Shown in pieces: positions 41,859-49,380 of a DNA stretch of 49,380 nucleotides. The stretch's first letter is position 1; the number at the start of each line of letters is the position of its first letter. A program made the position numbers and the translations under genes. The notes under the pieces were generated by a model. That model did no database searches and had not been told where the DNA came from. It saw only the letters and a list, made by a program, of their open reading frames with translations. The stretch is from Spirochaetaceae bacterium bin103 (GTDB lineage: Bacteria; Spirochaetota; Spirochaetia; SZUA-6; Bin103): NCBI GenBank assembly GCA_002238925.1, contig MPNH01000044.1, forward strand, positions 1 to 49,380. Reading direction: 5' to 3'.

Positions 41859-42590
41859 ATGCTGACCACCATCATTGGGCGGGGTCACTCCGGTACGCGG
41901 GCGATATCGCACACGCTGTCGGCCAGCGGCGTGTGGATGGGCGAGCCGCTCAACAAGTCGGGAGACCTGCTGCCGCCGCGGGCGATGTACGAGGCGTCTC
42001 GTCTCATCGCCGGACACGCGCGCTGGCTGGGAGGACTGGAGTGGGACTTCAGCCGCCTCCACACGATGCCCATACCTGCAGGGTTCGAAGCGCTGATCCG
42101 CTCGTACCTGCAGAGCGTGTTGACGAGCCCGGCGGAGCAAAGGGGATGGAAGATCCCGGAGACCACGCTTACCTATCCGTGGATCGTCAGGATGTTCCCG
42201 GACGTGAGGTATATCTTCTGGATCCGCAACCCGCGCGATTGCGTCATCGGCCGGCACATCACCGACAACCTCGCCGAGTGGGGCGTTGGCTGTCCGCCCA
42301 CTGACGATACCCGCCTGCGCCGAGCCATGTCGTGGAAGTACCAGTACGACCTGGTCAACGCCACGCCGCGGCCCAGGCACTGGATCGAGGTGCGGTTCGA
42401 GGATTTCGTCCTGCGCCAGGCCGAGACGCTCGCCCGGCTGGAGTCCTACCTCGGCGTCAAGCTGGCCCGGATTCCCGTGAAGCGCGAGGCGGTAGGACGT
42501 TGGAAGACCGACCCGGGCCCCAACTACTACGACTTCTTCGCCGCCGCGATGGAGCGATACGGCTATGAGATCCCGCCGGCGGCTGCCTGA
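41859..42590 (+). CDS. Sulfotransferase family protein
   Basis: This 243-residue cytoplasmic-looking protein has the 5'-phosphosulfate-binding loop TIIGRGHSGTRAI at residues 4-16 and the 3'-phosphate-binding segment YIFWIRNPRDCVIGRH near residue 120. Further family features are WIEVRFEDFVL and REAVGRWKTDPGPNYYDFF. It probably transfers sulfate from PAPS to a small molecule or glycan. No clear ribosome-binding site precedes the ATG at 41859. It is convergent with the PhyH gene, with 9 bp between stops. A sulfating enzyme and a sulfatase in one window suggest handling of sulfate esters. Confidence 0.85.
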   Translation: MLTTIIGRGHSGTRAISHTLSASGVWMGEPLNKSGDLLPPRAMYEASRLIAGHARWLGGLEWDFSRLHTMPIPAGFEALIRSYLQSVLTSPAEQRGWKIPETTLTYPWIVRMFPDVRYIFWIRNPRDCVIGRHITDNLAEWGVGCPPTDDTRLRRAMSWKYQYDLVNATPRPRHWIEVRFEDFVLRQAETLARLESYLGVKLARIPVKREAVGRWKTDPGPNYYDFFAAAMERYGYEIPPAAA

Positions 42591-42599
42591 CGGCCCGAC

Positions 42600-43445
42600 T
42601 CAGTCGCGCGGCAGCGAGTGCACCTCGTGCGACCATCGTTGCCACATGTCGTCGAGGGATTGGCCGGGTTCGGCGGGCGTGGCGTCCCGCTTGCTGTAGT
42701 CGCTCAGGACAGATTCGCGGAGCTGGATCCGGGGCGAACGGTTCCAGCCGGCGGTGTGCGCCAGCAGGCGATGCCAGAACAGAATGTCGCCGGCGGCGCC
42801 GTGCCCTTCCACCCGAGGATCGGCGTTGAACTCGATGATGCGCTTCTTGTAGGCCTCGTTGCGCGCCAGGCCCTCGGTGTTCAGCAGCAGGTCGTGGATG
42901 ATCCGGTGGGTGCCGGGCCACACCGTGAACGCCCCGCCCGATGGCGGAACGTCGTCGATCAGGCCGACCACGCCGAGGCCGGGGGCCAGCAGCTTCTCCA
43001 AAGGCGTCTCGTGCAGGCGGTCGGGCGTCACGTCGCAATGGCACACCGTCGGCTGCGGCGGCTGGTCGCCCATCGGCAGCCGGCAGTAGATGCCGCGAAT
43101 CCGCTCGGGGGGCTCCACCTCGCCCCGCCCCAGCAACTGCTCGGCCCACCCGAAGATCACCGGGTTGGTAGCCAGCATGGCGACCATCCACGCCTCGCGC
43201 GCCGGCTCCCGGAACTTCCAGGTGAAGCCGATGCAACAGTTCTCGGCCTCCTCGCCGTGTTCCTCGTCGGGCCGAAACGGACCGAACCAGGTGGCCGGAT
43301 CGTCCCGCTTCATGCGCGGCGGCGCACCTGCCCACTTGCGCTCACGGGCACGCGCCATCAGCTCCGGATCGAGCACCCCGCGCTTGACCAGATACCCCTC
43401 ACGCTTGAAGAACCGAATCTCGTCGTGGGTGAGAGGGTGCATCAC
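42600..43445 (-). CDS. Phytanoyl-CoA dioxygenase (PhyH) family protein
   Basis: This 281-residue non-heme iron, 2-oxoglutarate-dependent oxygenase has the metal motif His-x-Asp in VCHCDVTPDRL (136-138). The distal His lies in LFWHRLLAHTAGWN (225 or 230), and Arg239 in SPRIQLRESVL would bind 2-oxoglutarate. WPGTHRIIHDLL is a further family hallmark. It hydroxylates a small organic substrate using O2. It starts 18 bp after the aminotransferase gene on the same strand, so the two probably form one unit acting on an amino acid or amine. The substrate is unknown. Confidence 0.9.
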   Translation of the reverse strand: MMHPLTHDEIRFFKREGYLVKRGVLDPELMARARERKWAGAPPRMKRDDPATWFGPFRPDEEHGEEAENCCIGFTWKFREPAREAWMVAMLATNPVIFGWAEQLLGRGEVEPPERIRGIYCRLPMGDQPPQPTVCHCDVTPDRLHETPLEKLLAPGLGVVGLIDDVPPSGGAFTVWPGTHRIIHDLLLNTEGLARNEAYKKRIIEFNADPRVEGHGAAGDILFWHRLLAHTAGWNRSPRIQLRESVLSDYSKRDATPAEPGQSLDDMWQRWSHEVHSLPRD

Positions 43446-43463
43446 GAACGCGGCGCCGCGGAC

Positions 43464-44681
43464 TCAGCCCGTAACCGCGGCAAGCTCCGGCTGTAGTGCG
43501 GCGGCCAGTTCGGCGATGGCGGCGGCCATCTCGTCGGGACGGTTCCAGCCGTAGCACAGGCGCATTCGGTCGCGGCCGGAGACGCCGTCCGCCGCCGTGT
43601 GCGTGCCCGGAGCGAATCGCACCCCGCGGGAGGCGGCGCGCTCGGCGGCGGCCACCGTGTCGGTGCCGTCGAGCATCTGCACGAACAGAAATAGCCCGCC
43701 AAGTGGTTGGGTCCAGCACGCGCGGTCGCCGAGGTGCGTCGCCAGCGCCGCCTGCAGCGCGTCGCGCTTTGCCCGCAGCCGGTTGCGCGCCTGTTCGATG
43801 TGGGCGTCCAGGCCGGTCTGTGCGAAACGATGCACGGCCATTGCCGTGAACTGGCTGACCCCGCCGGTGCCCTTGATGGCGCAGATCCGGTCCATCAGCG
43901 CCGGCGCGGCGGTGACGTAGCCCAGCCGCATGCCGGGAGCGATGTTCTTGGAGAACGAGGCAACGTAGATGGTGCGCCCGCTGTCGTCGAGCGAGCGGAT
44001 CGCCGGCGGCAGGTCGGGATGGTCGAAGTTCAGGTCGACGTAGCAGTCGTCCTCCCACACCGGCACGCCGTAGCGCGCGCTGATCTCGGTGACCTCGGCG
44101 CGGCGCGGCAGCGACGCCACGAAGCCGAGCGGGTTCTGGAACGTGGGTATGGTGTACACCGCCTTGGGCCGCCTGCCCTCGTCGACCGCCGCTTGCACCT
44201 GGTACTCCAGCGAGTCGGGAAGCATGCCGTCCGTGTCGCACTGCACGGCGCGGACGTCGGCGCCGAAACGGCGCAGGAACCCCAGCGTGCCGGCATAGGT
44301 GAACTCCTCGGCCAGCACCACGTCGCCGGGATCGATCAGCGCCTGCGCCACCAGGAAGTTGGGCTCGTTCGACCCGGAGCCGAGCAGGATGTCGTCGGCA
44401 TCCACCGAGAAGCCGCGCGTGGCGGCCAGGCGCGCCGCCAGCCATTCGCGCAGCGGCGGATAGCCAAGCGGGTGCGGGTAGTGTGCCAAGCTGCGTCCCG
44501 CTCGCTGCAACTCCTCTCGTAAACACTCGACGAGCTGCTCCAACGGCAGTGAATCGGGATCCGGGTACGCGACCCCGAAGTCGTAGCGCGCCGCCGGATG
44601 CGCCGAGCGGGATACCGGCCCGGCAGGCGGCCCCTGTCGAGCCATCAGATCCTCGTCGAAACCAGGCCAGCCACCGCTCAT
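43464..44681 (-). CDS. PLP-dependent class I/II aminotransferase (2-aminoadipate/MocR-type)
   Basis: This 405-residue fold-type I aminotransferase has YPHPLGYPPLREWLAARLAA, LLGSGSNEPNFLVAQALIDP and the PLP-lysine motif VASFSKNIAPGMRLGYV; PVWEDDCYVDLNF supplies the PLP-pyridine Asp. It resembles 2-aminoadipate and valine-pyruvate type enzymes and the catalytic part of MocR regulators, but it has no DNA-binding domain. ATG at 44681 is chosen because GGAGG lies 8 bp before it; a GTG three codons upstream is less likely. It is followed closely by the PhyH gene. Confidence 0.9.
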   Translation of the reverse strand: MSGGWPGFDEDLMARQGPPAGPVSRSAHPAARYDFGVAYPDPDSLPLEQLVECLREELQRAGRSLAHYPHPLGYPPLREWLAARLAATRGFSVDADDILLGSGSNEPNFLVAQALIDPGDVVLAEEFTYAGTLGFLRRFGADVRAVQCDTDGMLPDSLEYQVQAAVDEGRRPKAVYTIPTFQNPLGFVASLPRRAEVTEISARYGVPVWEDDCYVDLNFDHPDLPPAIRSLDDSGRTIYVASFSKNIAPGMRLGYVTAAPALMDRICAIKGTGGVSQFTAMAVHRFAQTGLDAHIEQARNRLRAKRDALQAALATHLGDRACWTQPLGGLFLFVQMLDGTDTVAAAERAASRGVRFAPGTHTAADGVSGRDRMRLCYGWNRPDEMAAAIAELAAALQPELAAVTG

Positions 44682-44894
44682 CCGCGCCACCTCCGATGGG
44701 ATGATACCAGACAGCGTCCAGGGTGTTGAAGACGATCAACTCAAACGAGGCGCTGTTGAAGAAGATGCGGAAGTTCTGCAGCCGGTGTCCAGGCACGCAG
44801 GCCCATCTCCCGGTAGCGGCGCTGCGCCGCGCCGAGTATCATCGCGACGCTGGCGGCAGCGCACGGTGGTCGGCGGTACCTGGGAGGTTGAACG

Positions 44895-46106
44895 ATGGCA
44901 TCCGCACTGCGCCTTGGCGTGATTGGATACGGGCGCCGCATCCACGGTCTGGTCAGGGGCGCGTTTCGCGAGGTTGAGCCGGACCTGCGCCTGGTGGGCG
45001 TGGTGGATCCGAACGAGCAGGCCGCGCGCGCCCGCATCGGCGGCCTCGGCGGGCGGACCGCGGAAGGGGTACGCTTCTACGACGACGCTGAGGCACTGTT
45101 GCGCGAGGCGCGGCCGGACGCCGTCGCCATCGGCACCCGCTGCAACCTGCATACCCCGATCGCCGTGGAGTTGTCGCAAGCCGGCGTGCCGTTGTTTCTG
45201 GAGAAGCCGGTGGCCATTTCCTTGCAGCAGGCGGTGTCTCTGGAGCGCGCCTGGGAGAATGCCGCCGCTCCGGTGGTGGTGAGCTTCCCGCTACGGGTAT
45301 CGCCGCTGTGCGAGCTGGCGCGCGGCTACGTCGCGGATGGCGCCGTGGGCGAGGCAGTACACGTGAGCGCCGTCAACTACGTGCCGTACGGGACCGTGTA
45401 CTGGGAGCAGCCCTACCGCGACTACGACATCACCGGCGGCCTGTTCCTGCAGAAGGCCACTCACGACTTTGACTACCTGATGTACCTGCTCGGCCAGCCG
45501 ATTACGCGCGTCGCCGCGACCGCAACCCGCGGGCGGGTGTTCGGCGGCGACAAGCCGGCCGGCCTGTGGTGCTCGCGCTGCGACGAGACCGCCACGTGCC
45601 CGGAGAGCCCGCAGAACCGGCGCCGCAACGGCAGCGGCGGCGATCCGGGTGACCACGCCTGCGTGTTCAGCGTCGACTCGGGCAGCGGCCCGCGCAGCAA
45701 CGAGGACTGCTCCAGCGCCCTGCTGGAATTCGCCGACGGCAGCCACGGCGTGTACACCCAGGTATTCTTCTCGCGCCGCGATGCCGCCCGCCGCGGCGCC
45801 ACCGTGAGCGGCTACCGCGGCACGGTGAGCTTCGACTGGTACGCCGGCGAGTTGCACCGGGTGCGGCACCACGCACCGTTCAGCGCCACCGAGCGCGCCG
45901 CGGGTGGCCTGGCTCACTTCGGCGGCGACCTGGAGCTGGCGCGCAACTTCCTCGACGTCGTGCGCGGCGGCGCGGCCTCCCGCACGCCGATCGAAACCGG
46001 CCTCCAGTCTGCCTACGCCTGCCTGGCAGCACGCGAATCGGCCGCCACCGGCCAATTCGTCGCCGTACGCCAAGTAGGCCAGACGGTAGCGGCCAGCCAT
46101 GGCTGA
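44895..46106 (+). CDS. Gfo/Idh/MocA-family oxidoreductase with Cys-rich insertion
   Basis: This 403-residue protein has the Rossmann motif GVIGYGRRIHGL, the EKP motif FLEKPVAI near residue 100 and the catalytic-His region LFLQKATHDFDYLMYLLG. In the second half a Cys-rich insertion (WCSRCDETATCPES, then HACVFS and EDC) looks like a metal-binding knuckle found in one subfamily. The ATG at 44895 follows GGGAGGTTGAACG. The gene overlaps the start of the AddB-like gene by 8 bp. It differs clearly from the Gfo/Idh gene at 4419-5474. The substrate is unknown. Confidence 0.9.
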   Translation: MASALRLGVIGYGRRIHGLVRGAFREVEPDLRLVGVVDPNEQAARARIGGLGGRTAEGVRFYDDAEALLREARPDAVAIGTRCNLHTPIAVELSQAGVPLFLEKPVAISLQQAVSLERAWENAAAPVVVSFPLRVSPLCELARGYVADGAVGEAVHVSAVNYVPYGTVYWEQPYRDYDITGGLFLQKATHDFDYLMYLLGQPITRVAATATRGRVFGGDKPAGLWCSRCDETATCPESPQNRRRNGSGGDPGDHACVFSVDSGSGPRSNEDCSSALLEFADGSHGVYTQVFFSRRDAARRGATVSGYRGTVSFDWYAGELHRVRHHAPFSATERAAGGLAHFGGDLELARNFLDVVRGGAASRTPIETGLQSAYACLAARESAATGQFVAVRQVGQTVAASHG

Positions 46107-49100
46107 GCAAGACGCGGGCAACACGCCGGCGGGGGCTGGGGTCGGCGTGCCGGCACCTGGCAGCTCGGCGGTGGTGGTGAGCGGCGACATTGCCAAACTG
46201 GAGTGTGCGTTCGTGGACGCGGTGCGCTCCGCCAAGCGAGCAGATTCGGCGGCGGCAGTGCTGGTGGTGGTGGGTTCGCACTTGCAGCACATCTATCTGC
46301 GCCGCCTGCTGGCGCGCTCGCTAAACGCGGTAGCGAACGTCCGTTTCCTGACGCTGATGGACCTGGCGGGCGAGCTGGCGCTGCCCGACGGCGCCGGCAC
46401 CACCCTACCGCTGCCCGACGGCGCCCACGTCCCCCTGCTGGAGCAGGTGATCGCGGAACGCCGCTCGCATGGCGGCCTTGACCGGACGTACGGCCTCGCC
46501 GATGCCGGCATGGTGCACGCCGTGGCCGCCACCATCCGCGATCTGCGCGAGGCAGCGATCGAGCCACGGCTGGTGGCAAGCGCATCGCAACGGCCGTGGC
46601 TGCGCACGCTGGCGGCGATGGCGAGCGCGTATCGGGCGGTGCTGGCGCCGTTCACGGACGCCACCGAGCGGGTGGCGGAGGCGGCCGCGGCGCCCCCGGC
46701 GCAGGTGGCAGCCGCCTTGCAGCACGCCGCGCCCGGCACGCGCCAAGTCCTGGCTTATGGCATCTACGACGTCAACGCGCTGCAACTCGGCATGCTCGTC
46801 GCCCTGTCGCGGGCGCTGCCGACCCGTCTGTTCCTACCCTGGAGCGCAAGCGCCGAGCCGTTCGCCTTTGCGGCCGAGACCGTCGACCGGCTGCGCGAGC
46901 GCGGCCTGCGGCTGCAGACTCTGGACACCGGCACAGCCGCGCGTGAGCGGCACGCTGCGCGCGCCGTTTTTTCCTGCGCCGATCGGCAGGCGGAGACCGA
47001 GGAGACGGTGCGCCGCGTGCTGGAGGATCTCGCCGACGGCGTGCCGGCAGGCGACATCGCCATCCTGCACCGGATGGATCCGATCTACGACGAGATGATC
47101 TGCGGCGTGCTCGACCGTGCGGCGGTGCCCTATTACCGCTCCGGCGGGGTGCCGGTACGGCGGACGGTGGTCGGCCGCGCCGCTCTCAACCTGCTGCAGT
47201 TGCTGTACGCCGAGCCGCATCGCGGCACGTTGCTGGAGCTGCTCTCGCTGCCCGGAATCGACCTGACCTGGATCGACACCGCGGCGGAGGACGCCGTGCT
47301 GACGCCGCGCCCGGCGCGTTGGGAAGCGCTGAGCAAGGAACTGGGGCTGGTCAAGGGATGGGAAGAGTTCGATTCCGTGCTCGCCTTCCACCTGGAACAT
47401 GCCACACGCGGCGACGCCGATGAACGCGCCGATGAGTCGGCGGCCGCGGCCCGCCAGATGCGGGCCGTGGTGCGTTGCCTGGCCGGCACCGCCGAACAGG
47501 TTTGCGCCGCGGACCGGTGGATCTCCCACGCCGACCGTTTCCTGGACCTGTTGCAGCGATTCATGCCGGCGGGCGCGGACACGCCGGCATGGGATGCACT
47601 CGCCCACCGCATCCGCACGCTGGCCGTACTGGACCAGGCCGCAACGCACAGCGGGGCGGTGGCGGCCACTCCAGAGCGGTTTCGGCAGGCCGCGGAGACT
47701 GCCATACGCCAAGCGATCGTATCGGGCGGCTACTTCCAGCGCAGCGGCGTGTTCGTCGGCAACGTGATGAGCGCGCGCCTGGTGCGCTTTCGCCGGGTGT
47801 ACGTCACCGGCTGCGCCGAACGCACCTTTCCGCCGGTGATCCGCCAGGATCCGCTGCTGCTTGACGCGGAACGCGAACAGATCAACCGCCGCGCGAGGGA
47901 CGGCAGCTACCTGCCTCTCAAGGGGCGCCGGCTCGACGAGGAGCGCCTGCTGTTCGAGCTGGCCTGTCAGGCAGCCGCCGAACGCCTTACTCTCTCCTAC
48001 CCGCGGCGCGGCACCAGCTCCACCAACGTGCGTTTGCCATCAAGTTTCCTGCTGGAGGAGGTGGGCGACCTGGCCGGCGGCTTCCTGTCCGCGGAGACGC
48101 TGGAGCGCAACGCCGGCCACTGGTACCAGCGCATGGCGGCGCGGATCGGCTTCGACGGCGCCGGCGTCGAGGGCGCGTTGCGTGCACTCGACGCATCCGA
48201 CCTGCGCTGGCATGTACTGGAACAGGGCGGCAAGGGCGCGGTGCCGGCGATCGAGCCGATCTGGCCCGCCATCGACGCGGCACGCGCCCACCAGGCGGCG
48301 CGCCGCACGCGCACCTTCGGCACCTTCGACGGCATCGTGCCGGCGGAACTGGTCGCCGCCAGCGGCATCCTGGAGCGCGACCTTACCGCTACCGCGCTGG
48401 AGAATCTCGCGGTGTGCCCGTATCGGTTCTTCCTGTCGCGTGTGCTGCAGGTGCGCTCCCGCGGCGAACCGGAGCAAACCCTGGAGATCGCGCCGCTGCA
48501 GCGCGGCAACCTGGTGCATGCGATCCTCGATGAACTGGTGCAACAGTTTCTGGCCGGCGACGCATCGTGGGCACATTTCATCGACGGCGCCGGCGCGGCG
48601 CTGCACGAGATCATGGCGCGGCGGTTTGCCGAATTGCCAGCGGGGGTCACCGGCCTGCCGCTTTCCTGGAACCTGATCCGTGCCCAGGTGGCGGAGGAAC
48701 TGGCCGCGTACGTGGATGAAGAGCGCCGCCGGGCGGCCGGGCCGCGGCCGGCCGCGCATGGGGATGCCGGCGGCGGCTGGCAGCCGGTTGCCGCCGAACG
48801 GGTATTCGAGGGGGTGCCGATTGCCGCCGGCCGATGGCGGCTGAGTTTCTCGGGCCGCATCGACCGCATCGACCGCTCGGGGGGTGCCCTGCGGATCATC
48901 GACTACAAGACCGGTGCGGCTGCCAGCGAGACCGCGGACGGCTACCGCGAGGGCCGTTCCCTGCAGCTCGCGGTCTATCTGCACGCCGCCGCCCATCTGT
49001 TCCAGAGCGGTCTGGACGCCGGCAGTGCCGAATTGCATTACGTCAGCGAACGCGCCGCCTACCGGCGGCTGGCACTTGGCGCCGCCCCCCGCGCCGCGGC

Positions 49101-49378
49101 GGGCCCTCTCCCGCCCCGCCGCCCCCCCCCCGGGCGACGCGCGCTTCACCGAGGTACTGGCGGCCATGGCCGAGGCAATCGCCGCCGGCGCGTTCTTCTA
49201 CCAGCCAGGCGAACGCCGCGTGCACTGCCGGCTGTGCGACTACCGCGACGTATGCCACACCCGCGTCGCCGACTACGCCAAGCGCAAGGCGGACGCAAGC
49301 GCCGCGATCATGGCGCCGTTCCAAGCGATCGCGGCGCCGCCGCCGGGCGCCGCTCGCGGCCGGAGGCGCCAGCCGTGA
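46099..49378 (+). CDS. AddB/RexB-like helicase-nuclease subunit with PD-(D/E)XK and [4Fe-4S] cysteines; apparent frameshift near the 3' end
   Basis: This is an open frame of about 1,090 codons from ATG 46099, overlapping the previous stop. It has an AddB/RexB-like N-terminal part without a visible Walker A motif, a UvrD-like C-terminal region (VTGCAERTFPP), and a RecB-type nuclease domain with VCPYRFF at about residue 773 and GRIDRID...IIDYKTG at about 934. The last part, FYQPGERRVHCRLCDYRDVC, which gives C-x2-C-x5-C for an iron-sulfur cluster, lies one frame over and ends with TGA at 49376-49378. The switch falls in C-rich runs at 49085-49090 or 49122-49131 (C10). The protein would process DNA ends for recombination with AddA, probably encoded just beyond the window. 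Confidence 0.85.
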   Translation, partial: MAEQDAGNTPAGAGVGVPAPGSSAVVVSGDIAKLECAFVDAVRSAKRADSAAAVLVVVGSHLQHIYLRRLLARSLNAVANVRFLTLMDLAGELALPDGAGTTLPLPDGAHVPLLEQVIAERRSHGGLDRTYGLADAGMVHAVAATIRDLREAAIEPRLVASASQRPWLRTLAAMASAYRAVLAPFTDATERVAEAAAAPPAQVAAALQHAAPGTRQVLAYGIYDVNALQLGMLVALSRALPTRLFLPWSASAEPFAFAAETVDRLRERGLRLQTLDTGTAARERHAARAVFSCADRQAETEETVRRVLEDLADGVPAGDIAILHRMDPIYDEMICGVLDRAAVPYYRSGGVPVRRTVVGRAALNLLQLLYAEPHRGTLLELLSLPGIDLTWIDTAAEDAVLTPRPARWEALSKELGLVKGWEEFDSVLAFHLEHATRGDADERADESAAAARQMRAVVRCLAGTAEQVCAADRWISHADRFLDLLQRFMPAGADTPAWDALAHRIRTLAVLDQAATHSGAVAATPERFRQAAETAIRQAIVSGGYFQRSGVFVGNVMSARLVRFRRVYVTGCAERTFPPVIRQDPLLLDAEREQINRRARDGSYLPLKGRRLDEERLLFELACQAAAERLTLSYPRRGTSSTNVRLPSSFLLEEVGDLAGGFLSAETLERNAGHWYQRMAARIGFDGAGVEGALRALDASDLRWHVLEQGGKGAVPAIEPIWPAIDAARAHQAARRTRTFGTFDGIVPAELVAASGILERDLTATALENLAVCPYRFFLSRVLQVRSRGEPEQTLEIAPLQRGNLVHAILDELVQQFLAGDASWAHFIDGAGAALHEIMARRFAELPAGVTGLPLSWNLIRAQVAEELAAYVDEERRRAAGPRPAAHGDAGGGWQPVAAERVFEGVPIAAGRWRLSFSGRIDRIDRSGGALRIIDYKTGAAASETADGYREGRSLQLAVYLHAAAHLFQSGLDAGSAELHYVSERAAYRRLALGAAPRAAAGPLPPRRPPPGRRALHRGTGGHGRGNRRRRVLLPARRTPRALPAVRLPRRMPHPRRRLRQAQGGRKRRDHGAVPSDRGAAAGRRSRPEAPAV
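49085..49131 (+). other. C-rich homopolymer region with likely frameshift in the AddB-like gene
   Basis: A C6 run (49085-49090) and a C10 run (49122-49131) mark the place where recognisable coding sequence moves from one frame to the next. One extra base, or two missing ones, would explain it. Sequencing error, a true mutation or slippage are all possible. Confidence 0.7.
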
Positions 49379-49380
49379 CA

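Overview
This is a high-GC bacterial window (mostly around 60-68% G+C by eye) with about 36 protein genes, one tRNA, several toxin-antitoxin pairs and decayed mobile-element pieces. The best guess for the host is a free-living or animal-associated member of the Spirochaetota. The reasons are three LplA/LplB/YtcP-type sugar transport operons with no ATPase of their own, binding proteins with export signals ending in short Gly/Ala-Gly-x-x-Glu motifs (one ends FGGGQAEPEE), and a mix of sulfatase, sialidase-like, Gfo/Idh and PhyH genes. The assignment is inference from gene content, because no rRNA or marker gene is present.

Layout. 1-178 is the end of an IS3-family element. 456-5474 is a glycan-type patch: a sulfatase (-), an orphaned DUF433 antitoxin with a truncated toxin (-), an FGE-like/sialidase fusion (+) and a Gfo/Idh oxidoreductase (+). 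5491-12445 is a minus-strand run: an Opp/Dpp-type binding protein, two permeases, a fused metallophosphoesterase-PHP protein and a fatty acid desaturase. 12561-13831 holds an 11-bp-phased repeat, a transposase remnant, a fructosamine kinase and tRNA-Arg(CCG). 13978-17482 and 18456-22024 are two LplA/B/YtcP operons (-), separated by an NAD-dependent epimerase (+). 22131-23969 is a gamma-glutamyltransferase (-), divergent from a complete Opp/Dpp operon (24151-30526, +). Then come an HSL-type esterase, a BrnT-type toxin-antitoxin pair and a third LplB/YtcP/LplA operon (32598-36081, +).

36082-40600 is a patchwork island. The last 340 bp of the third binding-protein gene reappear 3,482 bp downstream as a direct repeat with a broken stop codon. 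Between the copies lie a Fur/Zur-like operator with a broken regulator, a flavoprotein with a Cys-rich tail, a two-helix membrane protein and a DUF4268 nuclease-like protein. A small remnant of the GNAT gene 3' end and a RelE/HTH toxin-antitoxin pair follow. 40771-46106 has a GNAT acetyltransferase, a sulfotransferase, a PhyH dioxygenase, a class I aminotransferase and a second Gfo/Idh enzyme. The window ends in an AddB/RexB-like iron-sulfur nuclease gene with an apparent frameshift at a C10 run.

Together the genes point to scavenging of oligosaccharides and peptides: five importers plus sulfatase, sialidase-like, GGT, esterase and several oxidoreductases. The most unusual items are the phosphoesterase-PHP fusion within an importer operon, the FGE-like/sialidase fusion without catalytic cysteines, the island bracketed by direct repeats, and the Fur-box flavoprotein locus.
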